Assembly (NCBI RefSeq): GCF_009299475.1
Contig: NZ_WBSN01000001.1
Span: forward strand, 274,715-338,714
Direction of reading: 5' to 3'
DNA: 64,000 nucleotides
DNA from: Bifidobacterium avesanii
GTDB lineage: Bacteria; Actinomycetota; Actinomycetes; Actinomycetales; Bifidobacteriaceae
The notes beneath the pieces were generated by a model. That model saw only the letters and a list, made by a program, of their open reading frames with translations. It did no database searches and was not told the origin of the DNA. The position numbers and the translations under genes were made by a program. Shown here in pieces: positions 39,704 through 47,398 of this stretch; positions within the stretch are counted from its first letter, which is position 1; every line of letters begins with the position of its first letter.

Positions 39704-40285
39704 CTACCGGGGCCGCGCGTCGCTGATGCGCCGGATGGCCTCGCGGACGCCCCGCGCGCCGTCGGTCGCCACGTCCCCGCCAAATGCGCGGTGCAGCGTG
39801 AGCCCCTCGATCAGGGCGTCGAGCATCCGCGAGGTCTCCGGGTCGAAGAACCGCTTGAGTTCGGCGCGGCTGGCGGTCATCCACAGCTCGGTGATGTCGC
39901 GGTACGCCGGGTCGCGCGCGGCGAGGGTGTAGAGCTCCAGGGTGATGTTGAAGTCGCGCTGCGTGGCGAGCAGATCCTCCTCGACGTGCGCGGCGATCGC
40001 CTCGCGGGCCTCCTCGACCGACCCGGCGGCGCGCATGCGCTTGGCGAAGTGCGCGGCGGACGTTCTGGCGAACTGGTCGAACGCCTGATGGAGCAGGTCG
40101 CCCATGCCGTCGAAGTGGTAGGTCATCGAACCGAGCGGCACCCCGGCCGCGGCTGCCACCACACGGTGCGACGTGCCGGCCACGCCGCGTTCGGCGATCA
40201 CGTCGAGGCACGCCTCGATGATGCGCTGCTTGCGCTCCGGATCGTATCGTCTGGTCGGCGCCTCCGCCGTGCGTTCCTCGGTCAT
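39704..40285 (-). CDS. TetR family transcriptional regulator
   Basis: A 193-residue regulator. The N-terminal HTH reads KQRIIEACLDVIAERGVAGTSHRVVAAAAGVPLGSMTYHFDGMGDLLHQAFDQF in the family pattern (helix-turn-helix about residues 30-55), and the rest is an all-helical ligand domain. The start ATG 40285 places it divergent from the acetyltransferase gene, with two direct-repeat operators (40310-40344) between. It probably represses itself and the acetyltransferase/MFS pair. The inducer is unknown. Confidence 0.88.
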   Translation of the reverse strand: MTEERTAEAPTRRYDPERKQRIIEACLDVIAERGVAGTSHRVVAAAAGVPLGSMTYHFDGMGDLLHQAFDQFARTSAAHFAKRMRAAGSVEEAREAIAAHVEEDLLATQRDFNITLELYTLAARDPAYRDITELWMTASRAELKRFFDPETSRMLDALIEGLTLHRAFGGDVATDGARGVREAIRRISDARPR

Positions 40286-40309
40286 GACAGCAACCATACG
40301 CGCCGATGG

Positions 40310-40344
40310 GTACATTCGTACCACACTGTCGTGTACACTCGTAC
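40310..40344. promoter_or_regulatory. Two direct operator repeats GTACAYTCGTAC
   Basis: GTACATTCGTAC at 40310-40321 and GTACACTCGTAC at 40333-40344, 23 bases apart (about two helical turns), in the 61-base gap between the divergent TetR and acetyltransferase genes. The second copy ends two bases before the acetyltransferase ATG. They are likely the binding sites of the TetR protein. Confidence 0.65.
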
Positions 40345-40346
40345 GC

Positions 40347-40988
40347 ATGACGGACATCCCAAGCACCACAACCGCAGCAACCGCAGCAAGCACCGCGACC
40401 ACCGCCGCCACCATGAAGGAGCTCATGCTCGCCGGCGAGTACTACGTCAGCTCCGACCCCGAGCTCAACGCCGAACGCGAGCGCGCCAAGGACACGCTCT
40501 TCGACTTCAACGCCACCCGCCCCACCAAGCGCGCCGAGCGGGAGGCGCTCGTCCGCGGGTTCTTCGGCCACGTGGGCGCGAACTGCTGGATCGAGTCGCC
40601 GTTCAACTGCGATTACGGCTACAACATTTCGGTCGGCGACAACTTCTACGCCAACACCGGCTGCCGCATCCTCGACTGCGCGCGCGTCACCATCGGAAGC
40701 AACGTGTGGTTCGGGCCGAACGTGGGCATCTACACGCCCGAGCACGCGTTCGACGCGGCCGAGCGCACCGCCGGATGGGAGCACAGCCTGCCGGTGACGA
40801 TCGGCGACAACGTGTGGGTGTGCGGCGGAGTGACGATCACGGCCGGGGTGACGATCGGCGCGAACAGCGTGATCGCCGCCGGGGCCGTGGTGATCGGCGA
40901 CGTGCCCGCGGATTCGCTGGTCGCCGGCGTGCCCGCCCGCGTGATACGCCCGATCACCGAGGCCGACCGGCACGGGCTGCTCCGCTGA
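40347..40988 (+). CDS. Hexapeptide-repeat acetyltransferase (maltose/galactoside O-acetyltransferase family)
   Basis: A 213-residue left-handed beta-helix acetyltransferase using acetyl-CoA. After a Thr/Ala-rich start (about 22 residues) come the MAC domain (MKELMLAGEYYVSSDPEL) and the family signature NCWIESPFNCDYGYNISVG. TGCRILDCARVTIGSNVWFGPNV and GVTITAGVTIGANSVIAAGAVV follow. The catalytic His is in YTPEHAFDAAER. The acceptor is a sugar such as maltose or a thiogalactoside. An MFS gene lies 183 bases downstream on the same strand. The start was placed at ATG 40347; a second ATG at the MAC domain (MKEL) is possible. Confidence 0.88.
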   Translation: MTDIPSTTTAATAASTATTAATMKELMLAGEYYVSSDPELNAERERAKDTLFDFNATRPTKRAEREALVRGFFGHVGANCWIESPFNCDYGYNISVGDNFYANTGCRILDCARVTIGSNVWFGPNVGIYTPEHAFDAAERTAGWEHSLPVTIGDNVWVCGGVTITAGVTIGANSVIAAGAVVIGDVPADSLVAGVPARVIRPITEADRHGLLR

Positions 40989-41001
40989 GCCGGCGGTAGG
41001 G

Positions 41002-41057
41002 CGGCAGAACGGCAGGACGGCAGAGCGGAGGAACGGCGGGACGGCGAAGCGGCAGGG
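41002..41057. repeat. 8-bp degenerate tandem repeat CGGCAGRA, seven copies
   Basis: Consecutive octamers CGGCAGAA, CGGCAGGA, CGGCAGAG, CGGAGGAA, CGGCGGGA, CGGCGAAG and CGGCAGGG between the acetyltransferase and MFS genes. It is purine-rich on the plus strand. It could alter spacing by slippage; no hairpin or coding role is evident. Confidence 0.75.
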
Positions 41058-41170
41058 GCATTGTCCCGCACGGCGGTAGACTGAATCGCGGCAAACCGGC
41101 AGGGGCTACGACGCATTGCGCGCCGACCGGAATCAGCTGGATCACATCTCGTAGAAACACCGGGGGCACC

Positions 41171-42673
41171 ATGTCTTCTTCCGCTCAGTCTTCCGCGCAA
41201 TCCTCCGCGCAACCACAACCGCAGCCGCGGCCACGGCCGTCCGTTCGGCAGTCCAAGCGCGCGTACATCCCGATCGTCGTCATGATGGTCGGCAGCTTCA
41301 CCGCCATCCTCAACCAGACGCTCATGACGTCCGCCCTGCCGCATCTCATGCGCGAGTTCGGGGTGACGAGCAACACCGCCCAGTGGCTGAGCACCGGGTT
41401 CATGCTCACGAACGGCATCATGATCCCGGTCACCGCGTTCCTCATCCAGAAGTTCACCACGCGCCAGCTGTTCTTCTACGCGATCGGCATGTTCCTGTTC
41501 GGCACGCTGGTGTGCACGTTCGCGCCCGGCTTCTGGGTGCTGCTGCTCGGGCGCATCCTGCAGGCCACCGGCGCCGGCATCGTGATGCCGCTGCTGCAGA
41601 CGGTGCTGTTCATCACGTTTCCGCCGGACAAACGCGGCACGGCCATGGGCTGGTTCGGTTTGGTCATCGCGTTCGCCCCGGCTCTGGGCCCCACCCTGTC
41701 CGGCCTGATCATCGACTTCCTGCCGTGGCGTTTCCTGTTCGTCCCGCTCATCGTGATCGCGGTGGCGGTGCTGGCCGCCGCGGTGCCGACCGTGAACAAC
41801 GTCACCACGCAGACCGACCCGACCATCGACGTGCCGTCCGTCATCCTGTCCACGCTGGGCTTCGGCGGGCTGCTGCTCGGCTTCAGTCTGGCCGGACAGA
41901 ACGGCTGGGGCGCGCCGCAGACGCTCGGCTCGCTCGCCGTGGGCACCGTGACGCTGGCCGCGTTCATCCACCGGCAGCTGCACCTCGACCAGCCGATGCT
42001 GAACTTCCGCGTGTTCGCCAAGCCCATGTTCACGCTGTCCATGGTCCTCGTGGTGCTGGTGTTCGTCACGTTCATCTCCGCCATGAACATCCTGCCCATG
42101 TTCATCCAGAACGCCATGGGGCTCACGGCCCTCCAGTCCGGCCTGCTGCTCATGGGCGGCGGCGTGGCCGAGGGCGTGTTCAATCCGGTCGCCGGCCGCC
42201 TGTTCGACCGGATCGGCATCCGGCGCATCGCCCCTCCCGCGATCGCGGTGATCGCCGTGGCCGCGTTCGCCCTGTCCCGCATGGGCGCCGACGTGCCGGT
42301 GTGGTATCCGGCCGTATTCTTCACGCTCATGATGGCCGGCGTGGCGTTCTGCCTCATGCCGCTGACCACCACGGCCCTGAACCAGCTCACCGGCCCGCTC
42401 ATCCCCCACGGCACGGCGATGAACAACACGCTCCGCCAGACGATGGCCGCGATCGGCATCGCCGTCAACTTCACGGTCATGACCACGAACACCTTGCCGG
42501 CCTCCGCGGCCGGGTCGGCGCAGGCCGGGCTCGCGCACGGCGTGGATGTGGTGTTCGCCCTGGCCACCGGCGTGTCCGTTCTTGCCTTCGCGCTGTCGTT
42601 CCTCGTGCGCGACGGCGAACGGGCCGGCAAGCCCGCGGCCAGGCGCGGCGGCGAATCCACCGCCCGACGCTGA
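41171..42673 (+). CDS. MFS multidrug exporter, DHA2 (EmrB/QacA-like)
   Basis: A 500-residue, 14-segment major facilitator. After a repetitive Ser/Gln and Pro/Arg-rich cytosolic start (SSSAQSSAQSSAQPQPQP) the first helix has IVVMMVGSFTAILNQTLMTSALP, typical of DHA2. Motif C of antiporters is GLVIAFAPALGPTLSGLI. Further helices run to VVFALATGVSVLAFALSFLV. It lies downstream of the acetyltransferase and probably shares TetR control. The drug or metabolite exported is unknown. The start is placed at ATG 41171, seven bases after GGGGG; later starts after the low-complexity leader are possible. Confidence 0.88.
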   Translation: MSSSAQSSAQSSAQPQPQPRPRPSVRQSKRAYIPIVVMMVGSFTAILNQTLMTSALPHLMREFGVTSNTAQWLSTGFMLTNGIMIPVTAFLIQKFTTRQLFFYAIGMFLFGTLVCTFAPGFWVLLLGRILQATGAGIVMPLLQTVLFITFPPDKRGTAMGWFGLVIAFAPALGPTLSGLIIDFLPWRFLFVPLIVIAVAVLAAAVPTVNNVTTQTDPTIDVPSVILSTLGFGGLLLGFSLAGQNGWGAPQTLGSLAVGTVTLAAFIHRQLHLDQPMLNFRVFAKPMFTLSMVLVVLVFVTFISAMNILPMFIQNAMGLTALQSGLLLMGGGVAEGVFNPVAGRLFDRIGIRRIAPPAIAVIAVAAFALSRMGADVPVWYPAVFFTLMMAGVAFCLMPLTTTALNQLTGPLIPHGTAMNNTLRQTMAAIGIAVNFTVMTTNTLPASAAGSAQAGLAHGVDVVFALATGVSVLAFALSFLVRDGERAGKPAARRGGESTARR

Positions 42674-42802
42674 GACAGATCCCGCGGGCCGATCCCCGCA
42701 TCTCCGCGAACGATGCCGACGCACGCCGTCCCCCCGCGCCACGCCACGCCGCACTATGATTGGCAACGCAAAATCACGGCACGGCGAACGGAGATCGGTT
42801 AC

Positions 42803-43411
42803 ATGGACAACGCGGCGAGGCGGGCGCAGGGACTGCCCTACCACTACGACGACCCGAGCATCATGGACGGGCAGCTCGAGTATCAGGAGAAGCTCTGGGA
42901 GTTCAACCAGACGCATCCGACGGACGTGGAGGGCAAGGCGAGGCTCCTCAAGGAAATGTTCGCCGAGATCGGCGAGGGGTGCCACGTGGAGACGCCGGCG
43001 CACGCGAACTGGGGGTTCCGCCACGTGCGCATGGGCCGGGGCGTCTACTGCAATTCGAACTTCACGTGCGTGGACGACGGCGACATCACCATCGGAGACT
43101 GGTGTATGTTCGGGCCCAACGTGGTGATCGCGACCGCGGGTCACCCGGTGCTGCCGGTGCTGCGCGAACACCATTACGTGTACGCGATTCCGGTGACGAT
43201 CGGGCGCAACGTGTGGGTGGGCGCGAATGTGACGATTCTGCCGGGGGTCACGATCGGCGACGACTGCGTGATCGGCGCCGGCTCGGTCGTCAGCCACAGC
43301 ATCCCGGCCGGTTCGGTGGCGTACGGGGCGCCCTGCGAGGTCGCACGCCCGATCGGCGAGAAGGACCGGGAATTCTACTTCAAGAACCGTCGCCTCGACG
43401 TGTGGGACTGA
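42803..43411 (+). CDS. Hexapeptide-repeat O-acetyltransferase (LacA/Maa family), second copy
   Basis: A 202-residue acetyltransferase related to the product of the gene at 40347. HANWGFRHVRMGRGVYCNSNF and CVDDGDITIGDWCMFGPNVVI are typical, with the catalytic His in IATAGHPVLP and the CoA-binding coil GRNVWVGANVTILPGVTIGDDCVIGAGSVV. ATG 42803 is preceded by GGAGAT at 8 bases. It follows the MFS gene by 130 bases. LacA-type enzymes acetylate galactosides, often as detoxification before export, which would fit the MFS neighbour. Confidence 0.9.
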   Translation: MDNAARRAQGLPYHYDDPSIMDGQLEYQEKLWEFNQTHPTDVEGKARLLKEMFAEIGEGCHVETPAHANWGFRHVRMGRGVYCNSNFTCVDDGDITIGDWCMFGPNVVIATAGHPVLPVLREHHYVYAIPVTIGRNVWVGANVTILPGVTIGDDCVIGAGSVVSHSIPAGSVAYGAPCEVARPIGEKDREFYFKNRRLDVWD

Positions 43412-43441
43412 GCCGCCAAGGCGACGGCGGTCCGGGGCCGC

Positions 43442-43840
43442 TCAGGCGAAGGACTTGTAGGCCTCCGGGTCCACGGGCTCGAGCCATTCGTTGCTCGCGC
43501 CCTCGGCCTTGGGCATGATCGCCACGTGCGCGAACGCCTCGGTGGGCGCGGCGCCGTGCCAGTGCTTGGTGTCCGGCGGGATGTACGCCACGTCGCCGGG
43601 CCTGAGCTCCACCGGCTCATGACCCTCGATCTGGTAGTAGCCGCGGCCGCCCACCGCGAGCAGGATCTGGCACACGCCGTGGTGGATGTGCCAGTGGTTC
43701 GCGCAGCCCGGCTCGAAGGTGACGTTGGCCACGCTCACCCGGTCGTCGGCCGCCAGCGGCGCAAGATAGCTCCGGCCCTCGAAGTACTGGGCGTAGGCGT
43801 CGTTTGGCTGTCCAAGGGGAAATGCGCTCGGATTGTCCAT
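43442..43840 (-). CDS. Cupin domain protein
   Basis: A 132-residue single-domain cupin. Metal-binding motif 1 reads CANHWHIHHGVCQILLAVGGRG (positions about 45-66, with three His) and motif 2 GDVAYIPPDTKHWHGA. Such small cupins accompany carboxymuconolactone-decarboxylase-like or quinone-metabolising enzymes, but none is next to it. It has a MerR-type promoter (43900-43920) resembling that of the DUF3737/PatB operon, so it probably responds to the same signal. It is convergent with the acetyltransferase gene. The reaction is unknown. Confidence 0.85.
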   Translation of the reverse strand: MDNPSAFPLGQPNDAYAQYFEGRSYLAPLAADDRVSVANVTFEPGCANHWHIHHGVCQILLAVGGRGYYQIEGHEPVELRPGDVAYIPPDTKHWHGAAPTEAFAHVAIMPKAEGASNEWLEPVDPEAYKSFA

Positions 43841-43894
43841 GATCGTTCCTTTCGTAGCGTTCCGGCGCGCAAAACGCGTCGATGGCTACGACGC

Positions 43895-43920
43895 TACGAA
43901 CTTCAAGCGCTCGAAGTCAA
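43895..43920 (-). promoter_or_regulatory. MerR-type promoter/operator before the cupin gene
   Basis: On the minus strand TTGACT (43920-43915) starts the inverted repeat ACTTCGAGCGCTTGAAGT (43917-43900). TAGCGT follows at 18 bases as a weak -10. It differs from the site at 37135 in two central positions only. Same regulator predicted for both. Confidence 0.65.
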
Positions 43921-43926
43921 CCCATT

Positions 43927-44052
43927 CGGTCCAATTTGCGCCCCTCCAACGGCAGCTTGGACCGACCGGGCGCTTTTGGCGCGCTTCACGGGCCCGATTA
44001 TCCGCCGATCGGTCCAAGTTGCGCTTCCGGGTGCGCAGGTTGGACCGATCGG
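43927..44052. repeat. Two similar inverted-repeat units CGGTCCAA...TTGGACCG
   Basis: CGGTCCAA/TTGGACCG arms span 43927-43964 and again 44010-44047, both exactly 38 bp. The second extends to a perfect 13-bp stem (CCGATCGGTCCAA, from 44005). Both units also share TTGCGC just inside the left arm. They occupy the space between the cupin promoter and the stop of the MFS gene. Confidence 0.7.
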
Positions 44053-44078
44053 GCAACCCGGCCGCCAGCCGCCGACCG

Positions 44079-45449
44079 TCAGGCCGCGCGCTTGCGGCAG
44101 CAGACGACCGTCATGGCGAGTCCGGCCGCCGCCACGCCGGCCATGGCGAGGAACGCGATCGAAACGCCGGCCGGATCGTCCCCGCACGCCACCATGACGG
44201 CCACGAACACGGCCGAGCCGAGTGCGCCGGCGATCGTCCTCAGCGAGGTCAGCAGGGCGCTCGCGTCGCTGGCGTACCGGCGCTCCACCGAGGCGAGGCC
44301 CCACGTCGCGGCGGGCATCATGACCATGGAGACGCCCACGGAGCGCACGGCGAACACGGCGGTCACGTACCAGATGGGCGTGGACGCCGTGAGGAACCCG
44401 AATGCCAGCGTGGTGGCGAGCAGGATGGCCATGCCTCCGATCGCAAGCGGGCGGATGCCGAACCGGTCGAACACGCGCCCGGTGACGGGGCTCGCCAGGG
44501 CCATGACGAGCGATCCGGGCATCATGACCAGCGCGGAGACGGTGACCGAGGCGCCGGCCATGCGCTGCAGGTAGATGGGCAGGATGGTGGACGCGGCGAT
44601 GAGCACCGCGTACAGGACCATGCTGAGGACGACGGCCACGGTGAAGTCGCGCGTGGCGAAGATGCGCAGTTCGAGGAACGGCTTGTCGATGCGGAACTGC
44701 CGGACGGCGAACAGCGCGAGGCAGATCAGACCGACCGCGAGTGCGCCGGCCACGCCGAGGCTGAGGAACGGTCGCACGCCGAGGTCGCTGAAGCCGAGCT
44801 GCAGTCCCACGAATCCGAACGCGCTCAACAGGAACGAGGGGACGTCGAGCCGGGTGGACGCTGAGGTCTCCAGCACGTTGCGCATGATCGGGAATGCGAG
44901 GAGCAGCACGGCCGCGGAGATGCCGCCGGACACCCAGAAGATCGACTGCCAGCCCCACCGGTCCACCATGACGCCGGAGATGGTGGGCGCGATCACGGGC
45001 GCGGCGGACACGGCCAGCCCGTAGAAGCCCATGGCCGTGCCGACGCCGGATTTGGCGAAGAGGGCGAGGATGATGACCTGCGTCATGGACAGCGAGATGC
45101 CGCTGCCGAGCGCCTGCACCACGCGCGCGGCCATGAGCAGCGGGAAGGTGCGCGAGGCGGCCGCGAAGAGGAGCCCGGCGGCGAACAGCGCGAGGCCCGT
45201 GAGGAACAGCGGGCGGGTCGGGAAGCGCTTCATCATGAACGCGGTGGCCGGGATCGTCACGCCCATGGCGAGCGAGAATCCGCTGGTGAGCCAGTTGCCG
45301 AGCACCGCCGAGATGCCGAGGTCGCCCATGATGGCCGGCAATGCGGTCGTGAGCGAGGTCTGCGCGAACGCGCCCGCGATGCACGCCGCGAGCAGCACCG
45401 CGAAGATGGCCGTGCGGCGACGGTCGGTGATGGCTGGTTCATTGTTCAT
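44079..45449 (-). CDS. MFS exporter, DHA2-like, second copy
   Basis: A 456-residue major facilitator with helices from FAVLLAACIAGAFAQTSLTTALPAIMGDLG to VSIAFLAMAGVAAAGLAMTVV. Motif C is GLAVSAAPVIAPTISGVMV. The C-terminus ends in two Cys and a basic tail (CCRKRAA). Start at ATG 45449, with AAGGGA 5 bases before it; an earlier in-frame start is less likely. It is unrelated in detail to the exporter at 41171. Upstream lies a broken response regulator, and no intact regulator gene is adjacent, so its control is unclear. Substrate unknown. Confidence 0.88.
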   Translation of the reverse strand: MNNEPAITDRRRTAIFAVLLAACIAGAFAQTSLTTALPAIMGDLGISAVLGNWLTSGFSLAMGVTIPATAFMMKRFPTRPLFLTGLALFAAGLLFAAASRTFPLLMAARVVQALGSGISLSMTQVIILALFAKSGVGTAMGFYGLAVSAAPVIAPTISGVMVDRWGWQSIFWVSGGISAAVLLLAFPIMRNVLETSASTRLDVPSFLLSAFGFVGLQLGFSDLGVRPFLSLGVAGALAVGLICLALFAVRQFRIDKPFLELRIFATRDFTVAVVLSMVLYAVLIAASTILPIYLQRMAGASVTVSALVMMPGSLVMALASPVTGRVFDRFGIRPLAIGGMAILLATTLAFGFLTASTPIWYVTAVFAVRSVGVSMVMMPAATWGLASVERRYASDASALLTSLRTIAGALGSAVFVAVMVACGDDPAGVSIAFLAMAGVAAAGLAMTVVCCRKRAA

Positions 45450-45484
45450 GCGCGTCCCTTCGATGATTGCCTCCTTCCCCTGTT

Positions 45485-45598
45485 TCAGGCCCAAGCCCGT
45501 CGCCGTAGCGTAGCTTCGCCCATGGCCTTTTCATGCCGGCGGACACCGGTGACGTCGTTGAGCGCCCTCTCGTCCTCCACGACCAGGATTCTCGTCAT
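45485..45598 (-). pseudogene. Stub of a response regulator receiver domain
   Basis: The minus strand from ATG 45598 reads MTRILVVEDERALNDV, the start of an OmpR-type receiver with the acidic Asp-Glu pair after the first strand. After 16 residues the sequence is unrelated (TGVRRHEKAMGEATLRRR) and stops at 45485. A good ribosome-binding site (GGAAGG) remains. The rest of the receiver and any output domain are gone, presumably by deletion. Confidence 0.7.
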
Positions 45599-45731
45599 TG
45601 TGCACCTTCCGCCCGTTCCGCAGGGGCGATTCCATGTCGGCCCCACTATACCGGCGGATGTCCGGGATCATGGCCCAGCCATGGCCGCGATAGACTGGGC
45701 CGCAACCGGGACTTGAACGAGGAGGCCGGCC

Positions 45732-45872
45732 ATGGAGCTGCGGGTGTTGCGCTATTTTCTGGCGGTGGCCGAGGAAGGCAACATCACGTGGGCCGCACAA
45801 CTGCCGCGCATCTCCCGGCCCACGCTGTCGCGCCAGTTGCGCAGGCTTGAGGAGGCGCTCACGAACCGCTGA
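45732..45872 (+). pseudogene. Stub of a LysR-family regulator (HTH only)
   Basis: From ATG 45732, preceded by GAGGAGG, the frame reads MELRVLRYFLAVAEEGNITW and SRPTLSRQLRRLEEAL, the LysR N-terminal helix-turn-helix. It ends after 46 residues (stop at 45870-45872), just where the convergent MFS gene ends (45859). A normal member is about 300 residues. The effector domain has been replaced by the MFS gene's 3' end, so the protein is truncated. A short DNA-binding peptide could still be made. Confidence 0.75.
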
Positions 45873-47208
45873 CGGCCGGGCGGCGCGTGCGGCGGTCCTG
45901 CACGAGCAGCCACGCGCCCACCGGCAGGGTGAGCACGCCGGCCACGACGAAGATCAGGGCGATGGACACCACGTCCGCCAGCGGCGCGAACACCGCCATG
46001 CCCAGCGGCATCGCGAACGTGGCGAGCGTGGTGTCGAGCCCGAAGACGCGGCCGGTCATCGACTCGTCGGATTCGGACTGCAGGATGGTGCGCATCGGTC
46101 CCACGCACACGGCGGAGGCGATGCCGTTGAGCACGTCTGCGATCAGATAGGCCAGCAGCCCCGGCGCGACGCCGAGCCCCACCACGGTGACGGCGTAGGC
46201 CACGACGCCCCATGCGGCCACGCGCATGGGGTTGCGGATGATCCGCGCGCCCACGCTGGACATGAACGCGCCGCCGAGGAGCATGCCGATGCTCCAGCCG
46301 AGCTCGTTGGCGGCGAGCTTGTCCGACGCGGTGGTGAGGTTCACGAACCAGAGGTCCAGATCGACGCCCTCGTATTCGCGTGCCATGAGCAGGAGCGTGA
46401 GGTTCATGGGCGCCACGGAGATGAGGCAGACCATCGCGTCGGAGAGGATCACGGCCTTGAGGCGCGCGCGGCCCATCACATAGGCGAATCCGGCCCTGAG
46501 GTCGGCGAACGCGCGGCGGACGCTGGCGGCGATCGATTTGTCATCCGTCTGACCGGTCGGCGCGGTTTCGGCGTTTCCGGCGGCCGTCGTGACCGCCTTG
46601 CGAGGCGGCTTGATAAGGGCCACGAACCCCACGCCGATCACGGCTGTGGTCACGTCCACCAGCAGGATGGACCACAGCGGCACCACGTTGATGAGCACGG
46701 CGGCGACGGCGGGCGCGGCGATCATGTTGGCCGAGTTGATGACGCTGAAGATCGAGTTGACGCGCAGCAGCCTGCCGGTGGGCGTCACATCAGGGATGAA
46801 CGACTGGACGGCCGGCGACTGCACGCCCGAGCCGGCGGATCGGATGAACAGCACCACGAAGATGAATCCGAGGCTGGCCCACCCCTTGGCGAAGGCGATG
46901 GACAGCAGCACCGTCACGCCGGCGATGAGGAGGTCGGGCAGCATGATGAGCAGCTTGCGGTTGTGGCGGTCGGCCCACGAACCGCCGAAGATCGACACGA
47001 CGCCCTGCGGCAGCACGCCGAACAGCGTGGCCATGAGCAGGGCCGAGCCGGACTGCTCCTGCAGCACGATCCACCACCAGATGGCGTACTGCACGATGCT
47101 CGAACCCAGCAGGGAAAACGCCTGACCGGTGAGCAGCAGCGCCACGCGGCCCTTCCATCCGGGGTCGACCGTCTGCGGCACGGGCTGCGGCACGGTCTGC
47201 GATTCCAT
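45859..47208 (-). CDS. MFS transporter (MFS_3, enterobactin-exporter-like)
   Basis: A 449-residue, 12-segment facilitator. VALLLTGQAFSLLGSSIVQY with WWWIVLQEQSGSALLMA begins it, GSWADRHNRKLLIMLPDL is motif A, and AGSGVQSPAVQSFIPDV is a signature of the MFS_3 group (drug or siderophore export). Start at ATG 47208 with GAGGAG 6 bases upstream. A MarR operator (47242-47260) lies 34 bases before the start, matching the one before marR. It is downstream of marR on the same strand, with 190 bases between. Likely repressed by that MarR protein. Substrate unknown. Confidence 0.87.
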   Translation of the reverse strand: MESQTVPQPVPQTVDPGWKGRVALLLTGQAFSLLGSSIVQYAIWWWIVLQEQSGSALLMATLFGVLPQGVVSIFGGSWADRHNRKLLIMLPDLLIAGVTVLLSIAFAKGWASLGFIFVVLFIRSAGSGVQSPAVQSFIPDVTPTGRLLRVNSIFSVINSANMIAAPAVAAVLINVVPLWSILLVDVTTAVIGVGFVALIKPPRKAVTTAAGNAETAPTGQTDDKSIAASVRRAFADLRAGFAYVMGRARLKAVILSDAMVCLISVAPMNLTLLLMAREYEGVDLDLWFVNLTTASDKLAANELGWSIGMLLGGAFMSSVGARIIRNPMRVAAWGVVAYAVTVVGLGVAPGLLAYLIADVLNGIASAVCVGPMRTILQSESDESMTGRVFGLDTTLATFAMPLGMAVFAPLADVVSIALIFVVAGVLTLPVGAWLLVQDRRTRRPAVSGS

Positions 47209-47241
47209 TGCGCGCTCCTCTCTGTTCAACAGCCATCCATA

Positions 47242-47260
47242 TTGTCCCATATTAGGACAA
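47242..47260. promoter_or_regulatory. MarR operator before the MFS gene
   Basis: TTGTCCCATATTAGGACAA, a 19-bp palindrome with perfect 6-bp outer arms, 34 bases before the MFS start. It matches the site at 47870-47888 in 15 or more positions, including the central CATAT. Confidence 0.75.
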
Positions 47261-47285
47261 TTGTCAATTCGGGAAGGAACCCGCC

Positions 47286-47359
47286 GTCCTGAGCGAAGCG
47301 CAGCGGAGTTGAAGGATCCCTGAATTTGCAAGAGAAACATTAAGAATCTTTCAACTCCG
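47286..47359. repeat. Hairpin-forming intergenic sequence between marR and the MFS gene
   Basis: CGGAGTTGAAGGAT (47304-47317) pairs with a near-perfect complement at 47346-47359. Just before the left arm is GTCCTGAGCGAAGCGCAGCG, which I recall as a recurrent intergenic motif in many bacterial genomes. The hairpin lies downstream of the marR stop and may terminate its transcript. Confidence 0.5.
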
Positions 47360-47398
47360 ACTTACCACCTCCGCCCAGAATGGCCAGAGAAAGGCCCC

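Noticed and set aside
45533..45850. Overlapping open frames in the regulator-stub interval
   Set aside because: They do not match any family, whereas the shorter frames clearly begin as response regulator and LysR proteins.
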